A stretch of DNA of 37,021 bases. It comes from Clostridia bacterium (lineage in GTDB: Bacteria > Bacillota > Clostridia > RGIG6154). Below, one piece after another: positions 1 through 10,600 of the stretch. Position 1 is the first letter of the stretch; every line of letters begins with the position of its first letter. The translations under genes were made by a program, and so were the position numbers. The DNA is taken from assembly GCA_017622395.1 (NCBI GenBank), contig JAGARF010000220.1:1-37021 (forward strand). Direction: 5' to 3'. The notes beneath the pieces are model-generated. The model was not told where the DNA came from, did not search any database, and saw only the letters and a list, made by a program, of their open reading frames with translations.

Positions 1-3000
1 AATCTTATTTTTATTTGAGCTTGAAACCGCTCCGCCGTCGTATTGCACACCATCTACCGTAAGTATTATGTCGTAACCCGGGTTGTTGTAATAGGTTGTG
101 TAATACTGACAAAGCTCCACTAAACCTGTCTGATGGCTTGAGTCGGTATAATACACTTCTATTTCATAGTCTGTAACAGCTACCGCTGCAGACATAGCAA
201 ATCTTATATAGTCATAATTACTCTTTTCGGTTTCTTTTAATGTGTATGTATAGTTGGTATTACCTGCCTGCTTTTCTGCAGAACTGCAATTATCCTTGTA
301 GGTTTTTGTACTTATGGCATTTAAAGAGTTTGTATCATATCCAACCTGTGGGAATTTATAAACAGTATCACCGAATTTATAATATCCGTCTGCAGGTACA
401 AGTCTTTTTAGGTTTGTAAGATTATACATACCAAGAGTGTTGTTCGTTCCGCCAAGAAGGTTTTTGTCGTTATGTGTTTCACCCTCATTGTTAAATACAT
501 CAACATTAAAATCCCCTTCAATATCAAACTGAACAGATGCAGGCATTTCAACAAGTGCAAGGTCATATGTGTGGAACACATTGACTCCGTCGCTGTTTTG
601 CCACTTACTTCCGTCTCTTGCGATATTTCTTGCAGTTACTCTCCAATAGAAGGTATCAAACTCTTCAGGAAGGGAGGTTACGGTTTCAAAGTTAAAGTAA
701 GAATTTTCATTTTTGTATACAATATTGTTCATCTGAGGGTCTGTTGCAATCTCCAATGTGAAATAATCGGAGGATACAGGTCTTTCCCACATAAATGTAA
801 CATTTTTCTTATCAGCAACTCTGCCGTTGTTTTCAGGATATGTTAAGTTAAACTCCTTATACTCAGCAGGAAGGTTTTTGGCATTTTTAAGTGCAACCTG
901 ATTAAGCTCAAAGCCTAAATCATAAGAAGTCTTCCCGTTTTCCAAAAGTCCGATTGTGTTTAAATCAAAGCTTTCGTCAAGTGCTCCGCCACCTGTTTCG
1001 CCTTTTATTCTGAAATCTCTTTCTTCGTAGTTAACAAAGGTATCCTTGCTTGCGTCTTCTATGTTATCCTCAAACACACTTCCGAATTCTCTGTAAACAT
1101 CGTAAACATTACCATCTACATCCTTGTTTTCAGGTGCTCTCCACGGTCTGTTTGCAATATTTCCTATATATTCGTTTCCGATAGTTGATTTTAATGATAA
1201 AAGTCTGTATTTTGTTAAATCAGCTCCGTTGTCAATATCTGTCTGTATCTGCGGATTTACCCTTGTAACGATAGGATATTTTTTAGCAAACTGAGGTACG
1301 GTTTCATTTGGATTTAAAAGTGTTTCGATTGAGTCGTTCATTTCAGGGTATCTTTCAAAGAAGAACTCATTTCTCTCAATCAAATCATAAGTTTTAGGTT
1401 TTCCGTCATCAAGGACAATATCTATTTTCGTGCCTTTTTCACCAACTCCTGAAATCTTTATTATTTCATCAAAAGCTGTGCAATCTGCGTGATTTCTGTA
1501 ATCCTCAACAAATCTGTTTGCACGGGTCATAGTTTCGTCTGCATCAACAATTGTGTTGTAGTTTATTTTGTTATGATGTCCTCCGCCGTTTTGTATGCCG
1601 TTTGCATCTTCACCGACACCATTTGAGAAAATAATGTTATGGTGAATACTTATTCCGCTTAATCTGTCGTCAAGATATACACCTACACAATTATCCTTTG
1701 TTCTTTCATCAAGCTGCTTGTAGTCGTGGATATAGTTGTATGCAATTTCTGTGCCTCTTGTTGCAAGCTGTCTGCCGTTGTAGATAACACCGCAGTCGCC
1801 TGTATCTCTGAGCATATTGTAAAGCTCGTTGTAGGCAATAACATTTTCATTACCTGAATGGTTGATTGCGTGGAAGGTACCCATATGTACCTCATTATTC
1901 AACGCATAGTTTAAAACACCGTTTACCTGTATGTTAGGGGTACATCTTTGCTTGTTTGAAGCATTGTAAATATAGTTGTTTGCAATAACATTGTTTCCTC
2001 TTGAAAGTGTTTCTCTTTCTCCGCCTGCGAAACTTATTGCAGATGCTCCTATATTTATAAATCTGTTATTTCTTACTTCACAATTTTCAGCCGCATCGTA
2101 ATAGTTTGCAGTTCCCCACAGCTTACTGCTGTAAACATTTACACCATTATATTGTACTGCTCTGTTTGAAATGTTTTTGAACTCACAGTTATAAAGATTA
2201 AGCTCTTCAACACTTAATCCTGCAGTAAAAGCATTTCCTCTTATTTTGTCGAACTTAAGTCCGTCAAAATTTATATAGTCTGTATTAATCACATTGACTG
2301 TATCAAGCTTTCTTGCCGCAAACTGAATTTCTGCATTTTCATCAAAATCTTCGGTGGGGTAGTAGTAGAAAATATTTGTATCTCTGTCTAAATACCATTC
2401 ACCCGGCACATCAAGCTCAGAAAGTGCGTGCTTTATTTTATATCTTCTGCTGTGTTTTTCGTCTGCATCAAATCTTGCAGGATTTTTGAATTTAATCAAA
2501 TCTCCGTCAATGGTTAAATTATTTCTTTCGTTTGAATAGTCAACAGAAGGGTAGCCCTCAAAATATGCATACTTTTCACCCTGCCAATTCTTTGAACGCA
2601 AAGCATCCGCCTTTATTGTGACAGAATTTATATTAGTGTCTGCAACAGATACCCATGTATCATAGTTACTTTCGCCGTTTGGATACTGTGCAACCATCTG
2701 CTCCTTGTCATTTACAAAGAATGAGATATCCTCAAAGCTGTCTCCAAGAATATTTGTACTTGAATAAACAGGCATAGCTCCTGCATCTATTCCGAGTAAA
2801 TCAAGGTCAGCCTTATAAATTTTTCCTATCAGGTCTGACGGAATTCTGCTGTCCTCACCCTCTTTTACAAGTTTGAAATCCTTAAAATCAACGGTGTCAG
2901 CAGTTGTGAAAACCGCATCGCCGTCAGCCCTGTAGGTTACAGGAAATCCCTCTTTGCCCGAATCGTTTATATCGAAAACAACTGTTTTATCTAAATGATA

Positions 3001-4668
3001 TACTCCTTCGTGGATAATAACATTTACAGGTCTGTCCTTTTTAAGATTTTTTACAAAAACTCTTGCTCCGTCAAGAGTTTTAAGAGGGTCCTTTTCACTT
3101 CCGCTCCCATTGTCATTGCCATTTGGTGCAATATGAACCTCATATTTTCCGTCTGCACCTACATTATATTCTGTAAGGGCGGTCAGCTTTTCCATCAGGG
3201 CTTTGTCAAAGTCACCCTTTGATATACCCTGATTTAAAAGAAAATCAATACGCCTTTTAATTCTGTTTAATTCTTCATATATGCTTGCATCAAAATTTTC
3301 GGGCAGGTCTTTTATTTCATTTTCAAGCTTTGCAATATCATCATTATAAGAGGTTGCCTCTGTTTTGCTTGCGGTTACTGCGTGAAGATAAACAGGATAG
3401 TTTACATTATGAATTACACCTATGTAATAATCTCTTTCTTCCTCATAGCCTGCAACATTTTCAAGCTGTTTGCTGTTTATTGGTATAAAGTAGCTGTCTG
3501 AGCAGGATCTTTCCTGCGGCGTTGTTTCTCTTGATGTATATTTGCTGTAAGCTATACCGCCAAGTGCCTTAATTTCGTCAACAGTTGCATAAGACACCTT
3601 AACTCTGTCTATAGCCTTGTCCTCTGTATCAACAGTAACTGCCGTTGCATTGCCTGAATTGGTCTCTTTCCCTATCGTTTTGACAGAGGTGCCATCTTCC
3701 TGGCTTACATAGTAGACCTTTATGCCGTCACCAATTTTAAAATATCTGTCAATATTCGCCTCGTCGGGAGACCAGAGAGTATCAAGACTTTTGGCAAGGG
3801 TATCTTTACCTAAATATTCACTATATATTACCTCTTTGTCCTCAAGAGTTGAATAAAGGGACATTCTGTAACCGTAACAGTAAGGACCTATAATATGGAG
3901 CTGTTCTTTTGAGGTTCCGTCTGCGAAATATATTGTTGTCTTTGCCATTTGAACCTGTCTTGCATACTCTCCTGCAAGGTAGTTAATACCTGACATAAGA
4001 AAGCTTACCTGATTGTATTTTGTGCTTCCGTCAAATCTTATCTCATAAGAATTTGATGAGGATACAATACCTGCATTATAGGTGTTTTCTCCTGTTTTTT
4101 CAGAAATTCCGCTGTATACATACTGAAAATTATTATCTGCAGTGATATAATATTCACCAAATTTATCCGGGAAAGTTTTGGGGTATTTTGCTTTTACGGT
4201 GTCAGTATTATAAAAACCTATAAAAGAGCCGTATGGAACTGTTGCAGGAAAATGTTTATCATTGGTTGGTTGCATAACAATGCCCTTCTTGTATGCAATC
4301 TCATCAACACTTTGAACTGCATCATATTCAAACATATCAACACAGGCAAGAGAATCTTTCTCCTGCCAATTTATTTTTATTCTGTCCTGATAAACAGTGC
4401 TTTTGAGCCAGGTGTTGTGGGGATTTTTATGTTTTGTGAAATATTTTCTATATTTTTCTTTGCCTATATCATTCTCCATAAAACCGTTGGTTTCTATAAG
4501 TGCGTCAATTTCTGCAATTATATCCCCGTTTCCCACCTGATAGCTTTCAGGCAAAGCATTAATAAGAGAAATAACTCTGTCAAGGTCTGTCTGCTCAGCA
4601 GATGCAGGCAGACAAACCATATTTAATACTAATAATAACGCTCCGATTATAGCTACTGTCTTTTTCAT
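1..4668 (-). CDS. Secreted parallel beta-helix protein, tandem paralog of the next gene upstream (3' end outside window)
   Basis: The gene starts at ATG 4668-4666 after an AGGGAG ribosome site and stays open for 1556 codons to the window edge, so its C-terminus is missing. A signal peptide (about residues 1-24, ending PASA) is followed by a short helical stretch and a beta module (about 70-420). A helical linker and a right-handed parallel beta-helix domain (about 520-1230) come next, then an Fn3-like module and a further beta module. It aligns along its length with residues from about 815 onward of the 2496-aa protein encoded 11 bp upstream, which suggests roughly 130 residues are lost at the edge. 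The motif DCGVIYNGR begins at D958 and YLDD lies at 998-1001, with the same spacing as in its relatives. By analogy with beta-helix glycosidases and polysaccharide lyases it probably acts on an extracellular glycan; the substrate is unknown. No SLH or sortase anchor is visible in the part present. Confidence 0.9.
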   Translation of the reverse strand, partial: MKKTVAIIGALLLVLNMVCLPASAEQTDLDRVISLINALPESYQVGNGDIIAEIDALIETNGFMENDIGKEKYRKYFTKHKNPHNTWLKSTVYQDRIKINWQEKDSLACVDMFEYDAVQSVDEIAYKKGIVMQPTNDKHFPATVPYGSFIGFYNTDTVKAKYPKTFPDKFGEYYITADNNFQYVYSGISEKTGENTYNAGIVSSSNSYEIRFDGSTKYNQVSFLMSGINYLAGEYARQVQMAKTTIYFADGTSKEQLHIIGPYCYGYRMSLYSTLEDKEVIYSEYLGKDTLAKSLDTLWSPDEANIDRYFKIGDGIKVYYVSQEDGTSVKTIGKETNSGNATAVTVDTEDKAIDRVKVSYATVDEIKALGGIAYSKYTSRETTPQERSCSDSYFIPINSKQLENVAGYEEERDYYIGVIHNVNYPVYLHAVTASKTEATSYNDDIAKLENEIKDLPENFDASIYEELNRIKRRIDFLLNQGISKGDFDKALMEKLTALTEYNVGADGKYEVHIAPNGNDNGSGSEKDPLKTLDGARVFVKNLKKDRPVNVIIHEGVYHLDKTVVFDINDSGKEGFPVTYRADGDAVFTTADTVDFKDFKLVKEGEDSRIPSDLIGKIYKADLDLLGIDAGAMPVYSSTNILGDSFEDISFFVNDKEQMVAQYPNGESNYDTWVSVADTNINSVTIKADALRSKNWQGEKYAYFEGYPSVDYSNERNNLTIDGDLIKFKNPARFDADEKHSRRYKIKHALSELDVPGEWYLDRDTNIFYYYPTEDFDENAEIQFAARKLDTVNVINTDYINFDGLKFDKIRGNAFTAGLSVEELNLYNCEFKNISNRAVQYNGVNVYSSKLWGTANYYDAAENCEVRNNRFINIGASAISFAGGERETLSRGNNVIANNYIYNASNKQRCTPNIQVNGVLNYALNNEVHMGTFHAINHSGNENVIAYNELYNMLRDTGDCGVIYNGRQLATRGTEIAYNYIHDYKQLDERTKDNCVGVYLDDRLSGISIHHNIIFSNGVGEDANGIQNGGGHHNKINYNTIVDADETMTRANRFVEDYRNHADCTAFDEIIKISGVGEKGTKIDIVLDDGKPKTYDLIERNEFFFERYPEMNDSIETLLNPNETVPQFAKKYPIVTRVNPQIQTDIDNGADLTKYRLLSLKSTIGNEYIGNIANRPWRAPENKDVDGNVYDVYREFGSVFEDNIEDASKDTFVNYEERDFRIKGETGGGALDESFDLNTIGLLENGKTSYDLGFELNQVALKNAKNLPAEYKEFNLTYPENNGRVADKKNVTFMWERPVSSDYFTLEIATDPQMNNIVYKNENSYFNFETVTSLPEEFDTFYWRVTARNIARDGSKWQNSDGVNVFHTYDLALVEMPASVQFDIEGDFNVDVFNNEGETHNDKNLLGGTNNTLGMYNLTNLKRLVPADGYYKFGDTVYKFPQVGYDTNSLNAISTKTYKDNCSSAEKQAGNTNYTYTLKETEKSNYDYIRFAMSAAVAVTDYEIEVYYTDSSHQTGLVELCQYYTTYYNNPGYDIILTVDGVQYDGGAVSSSNKNKI

Positions 4669-4679
4669 AATTTCTCCCT

Positions 4680-7600
4680 TTATTTTATAGGTAATTTAGT
4701 TGTATATGGCTTCATTGTGTTAGGGTCTCTTTCCCATAAAAACATAGCTCTGCTTGTCATTCTCTCTGCCTTTTCAGGAATTTCTATGTTAAGTACTCCT
4801 GCATATTTATTGTTTCTTATTGTTGCAGTAACCATAATAACCGTATATTCCCCGTCTATATAGCCTGTTATTATAACATTTGCATTTTTCTCTGCTCCTG
4901 AGTAGTTTTTCATAGAAATTGCCTGCACCTTATTTCCGTTTGCAAGAATTCTTTCGGACTGAACACCTGTTATGGCGAAGATATATTCGTCATTAGTACC
5001 TCCATTGTATACAGTTCCGCTTGTTCTTACAAATTCAATGCTTTTAAGGACTTTAGTATTATCTGTGTCAATAACAGCCTCATATATTTTATTCATAGTA
5101 TACGGAGTTACAGATGATACTTTCTGTCCCTGATAGTTTACGCCGTCAACAGTAAGAATAATATTTGCTGTTTCGTAGCTGTGTGCAGTTGAGTAATACT
5201 GATGAAGTGCAACCGTAAGGGTTTCTGATGAATTATCAGTATAATGAGCAATTATCTGATAATCCTTTGCAGCCAATTTAGAACTCATTGCAAGTTTAAC
5301 CTTATCATAATAGCCCTGTTCTTCGGTTTTAAGTGTGTATGTATAATTACCTTTTTTGCCCAAAAGCTTATCCCAGGAACTAAGGTTATCATAACAAACC
5401 TGTGTACTTACAGCATTATTCTTGCTTGTGTCATAACCAACCTGAGGGAAGCAGAAAGCCGCTCCTCCATATTCATAATATCCGTTCGCAGGAACTATTT
5501 TCTTTAAATTTGTAAGGTTATACATACCAAGAGTACCGCCTGAACTTATACCTCCAAGGAGATTTTTGTCACTGTGAGTTTCTCCTTCATTATTGAATAC
5601 ATCAACATTAAAGTCTGCAGAAATATCAAAAGGTACCGCCGCATCTTCATAAATATCAATACTTACTGAATATAGAGTTTTGATTTTTCTTACTCCGTCA
5701 GAATTTGTCCAGCTGTTTCCATTTCTGCCGATATTTCTTGCAGTAACTCTGAAATAGAATTCATTCTGGCTGTAATCGCTTAAGTCAACATTAAGTCTTG
5801 AGAAGTACGCATTTTCGTTTCTGTAGATAATGTTGCTCATATTTTCATCTGTTGCGATTTCAACTGTGTAATAGTCAGCAGGAGCAACTCTTTCCCATTC
5901 AAGATAAACATTTGATTTATCAGAGCCGTCAACGCAGATTATTTCAAAGCTTCTGTCAAGTCCTGCTTTTGGATTAACTGTATTAATTCTGTTAAGCTCA
6001 AAGTCAAGGTCGTATGAAACAGAGCCATCTGCCTGAATACCGATTTTGTTTAAATCAAAGCTTTCATCAAGTGCTCCGCCATTAGTTTCGCCTTTAATTC
6101 TGAAATCTCTGCCTGCGTAGTTAACAAAGGTATCTGTTGTTGCATTATCAACATTGTCTGTATTTGTGCTTCCGAATTTTTCGTAAACATCATAAATATT
6201 ACCATCTATGTCCTTGCTTTCAGATGCTCTCCAAGGTCTGTTTGCGATATTTCCGATATATTCGTTTCCGATAGTTGATTTTAATGATAAAAGTCTGTAT
6301 TTTGTAAGGTCATTGCCATTTGCAATATCCTGTGAAAGATTTCCGTATCTTCCGCCCTCTGAAAATTCAGGAAGTGTTAAAATAAACGGATATTTATTAA
6401 CAAACTGCGGTACAGTTTCATTTGGATTTATGAGAGTTTCAATTGAGTCATACATTTCTGGATATCTTTCGAAATAGAACTCGTTTTTTGCAAGCATTTT
6501 GTATTTCTTGGTATTTCCGAGGTCAAGAAGCAGTAACACTTCTTCTCCTTCTGAAGCCATACCTGAAATTCTTATAAGCTCGTCAAATGCTGTGCAGTCT
6601 GCATTATTTAAATAATCAGCAATCAATCTGTTTGTTCTTGTCATTGTTTCGTCAGCATCAACAATTGTGTTGTAGTTTATTTTATTGTGCTGACCGCCGC
6701 CGTTCTGGATACCGTTTGCATCATCACCCACACCGTTACTAAAAATTATGTTGTGGTGAATATTTATTCCGCTTAATCTGTCATCAAGATAAACAGCAAC
6801 ACCGTTATCCTTTGTTCTTTCGTCTAAATGCTTATAGTCGTGGATATAGTTGTATGCAATCTCTGTACCTCTTGTTGCAAGCTGTCTGCCGTTGTAGATA
6901 ACACCGCAGTCGCCTGTATCTCTGAGCATATTGTAAAGCTCGTTGTAGGCAATAACATTTTCATTACCTGAATGGTTGATTGCGTGAAAAGTACCCATAT
7001 GTATTTCGTTATTTAATACATAGTTTTTAGCACCTGTAACCTCTATGTCAGGATTACATTTTTGCTTATCACTTGCATTGTATATATAGTTATTTGCAAT
7101 TACATTGTTGCCCTCTGATAATGTTGAACGGTTACCGCCAATAAATTTAATTGCATTGCTACCGATATTTATAAATCTGTTGTTTCTTATTTCGCAGTTT
7201 TTAGCCGCATCTGTGTAGTTTGCAATATTTGCAAGAGTTGATGAACTTGTTTTAGCTGTATATCTTACTGCTATATTTGAAATATTTGTAAACTGACAGT
7301 TGTATATATTAACATTATCCTGAGAAGCTCCTGCGACAAATGCATTTCCTCTTATTTTATCAAACTTAACACCGTCAAGATAGAAATTAGATAAACCTGT
7401 TGTGGTTGTAATTGCATCTAACTTTCTTGTTGCAATCTGAATTTTTGAGCCTTCGTTAAAGTCAGCTGTTGGGTAGTAGTAGAGAATGTTTGTATCTCTG
7501 TCTATATACCATTCGCCCGGGGAGTCAAGCTCATAGAGCATATGCTTAACCTTGTATCTTCTTGAGTGGTTTTCATCAAGCTCAAATCTTGCCTTATTTT

Positions 7601-10600
7601 TAAAGCAGATTAAATCTCCCTCAATTGTTATGTTGTTTCTTTCGTTTGAATAGTCGGGAGAAGGATAGCCTTCAAAGTATGCAAACTTTTCGTTTTGCCA
7701 TTTTTTCGCACGATTTGCATTAACCTTTATTTTTCCTGAATTAATTGAAGTATCTGCAAGGTCAACCCAGGTTTCATAGTTACTTTCGCCGTTTGGATAC
7801 TGTGCAACGCTTTGCTCCTTATCATTTACAAAGAAGGTAACATCCTCGAAGCCGTCACCGCCTATTGCAGTTGAGTAAAACATCGGCATATCGCCTGCAT
7901 AAATTCCGTGGTCTGAAAGGTTAACCTTTAACACCTTTCCTATAACCTTTGGCTGAAGTCTTTCTCCTGCTTCTTTTTCGGTAACCTTTTCAAAGTCGTA
8001 GTAGCTTAAAGTATCTGCAGTTGTAATAACACCGCCCATACCTTTGATTGTAACAGGGTTTTCCTTTGTTCCTGAATCAAAGGCAGTAAGCTCAAGGGTT
8101 TTTGACAGGTTGTGTTCACCTTCAAGAAGAATTATATCTACAGGTCTTGCATTTTTATATGTTCTTGCAATTGCCTTTGCTCTTTCCAAAGTCTTAACAG
8201 GAGAGCCATAGTATCCGTATCCGCTGTCGTCTCCGTCTGGGGAAACATAAATTTCATAATGTCCGCTTTCAGCAACATTGCTTTCAAGGAGATTTTCAAG
8301 CTTTTCAAGTAAAGCACTGTCAAAGCTTGCTTTAGATACACCCTGATTTTCAAGGAAAGCTATTCTGCTTTCAGCATCTTTCATAGCCTTAACTTCATTA
8401 ATATCAAATTCCTCTGAAAGGCCCTTGATTATGTTTTCTATTTCGGCAATATCCTCTGCATATGAACTGCTTTCTGTTCTAACGCCCGTTACGCCGTGAA
8501 GATATACAGGGTATAAAGGATTTATGATAACAGACATATAATAATCTCTGTTTTCTTCATAGCCTGTTATGCCTGCAAGCTGAGATTTGTCTATCGGAAT
8601 ATAATATGTGTTTTTACTTTCTCTCTCAATATCAGTTGTTACGCCGTCGTTAGTTTCCTGTCTGACATATTTATCGTAAGCAACGCCGCCCATTTTCTGA
8701 AGGTCGGAGGCTGTTGCATAAGATACGCTTACTTTTTCAACTGCTTTACCCTCTGCATCAATATTTATAGCTGTTGCTCTGCCAAGTGTTGAGTCTTTTT
8801 TGATTTCCTTTGTAACCTGGTCAACGTTATAATAAAGTCTGATACTGTCAGGTGCAAGCTTGAAATAACTGCTTACATTAGCCTCTTTTGGATACCACAG
8901 TTCATCAAGATTCCTTTTTATTCTTTCGCTTAATAATTCGCTGTATGGCAATGCATCACCATCAAGCATTGAATAAAGTGCCATTCTGTAGCTGTAGGCG
9001 AAATTACCAACAAGAGAAATTTCCTCTTTTGATGTTCCGTCTGCAAAAGAAACCTTTGTTTTTATTGCCTGAAGCTGTCTTGAATACTCACCTGCAAGGA
9101 AGGTAATACCATTTGCAAGAATACTGATTGTGTCATACTTTGTAACTGAGTCAAAGGGGATTTCAAATCCGTATGATGGTGCAATCATACCTGCATTATA
9201 GGTATTTTCGCCAATTGTTTCTGAAATTCCTCTGTAGCCGTATGTAATATTATTGTTTTTGATGTAATATTGGTTATATTTATCAGGGAAGGTGTCAGGG
9301 TTTTTAGTTTTTGCTGAATCTGCAGAATAAAAACCGATAAATTGACCGTGAGGATAGTTACTTGGCAAAACATTGTTTGTAGAGCTCATAACAATACCCT
9401 GCTTGTTTGGAATTTCTTCAAGCTTTGCTGTGCTGAATTCAAATATGTCTGCTGCGTGCATATCGTCCTTTGCTGTCCAGTCAATAACCATTCTGTCCTG
9501 ACTGTTTTTAACATTAAGCCATTCATTATAAACAGCAAGATGGCTTTCATATCTTTCATAATAAGGTGATAAAGATTTAATATACGCCTCTGCTACACCG
9601 TCTTTTATAAGACCTTCTATAAGTCTTTTTGCTTCAGCAGCAGTTTTACCTGTTTCATTTGAATATTTTTCAGGCATATTGTTTAAAATCGTAACAAGCT
9701 CTTTTATAGACTCGCCGTAAGAATCCATAAGCTCTTTTTGTTCATAAAGATATTCAATTTTTTCATAAAGCTTTTCATCAAAGTCTTCTTCGGTAACTAC
9801 ACCGCCTGCTATGATTTCTTTGATTTCTTCTCTTATTGCAAGGATTTCCTCTGCATCTTTTTCAAGATACGCTTCAGGAAGCTTTTCAATTCTTGCTTCA
9901 ATAGCATTGATTTTGTCTGATAAAGAAAAACTTGAAACTGACATACCAAAAAGATCTGTCCTTCCCTGACATGTTCTGCCGAAGTCTATGAATAAATCAT
10001 AGTTGCCGTTATAGCCGTCAAGAGTAACCTTGTGATATGTATTCTGTGTCTGTGATCCAAGTCTTTGATCATGCGGAGCTATTACCTTATCTGAGTCGCC
10101 GGTTCCCATCCAGCTAGAAATTGAAATCTTTTTAATAATTCTTGTGCTATCTATTGGTATTGATGCATCTTCAACATAATAAGTTGCTGTATAGCCATTT
10201 TGAGTAGGTCTATAGACTCTTGTTGTTCCAAGGTTGAATTTTTTAGTGTATATCAGTTTTACACCACTTGCAAGACCTGTAAATACAAAGTCTTCTATTT
10301 TTGCATCTGCTTTTACACCAACTGTGCTCATACCTGCTGTATCAAGAGATACATAGTTTGTTTTTGCATCAACCAACTCCTGCTGAGTATATTCGCTGCC
10401 GTCTGCCTTTTTAGGGAAAGCTCTTACAATTTTTGTACGATCTTCTTCCTTGAGTTTCTCTTCTGTTGTTATTATATAAACAGTTTCAGGGTCACCTGTT
10501 GTATACTCTATTGTTACAGGAATAAGAGTCATATCTCCTTCCTTCTCATATGTACGCATTAAGATATTGAGATAGTCGCCCGAAATATTTATATTGTCGA

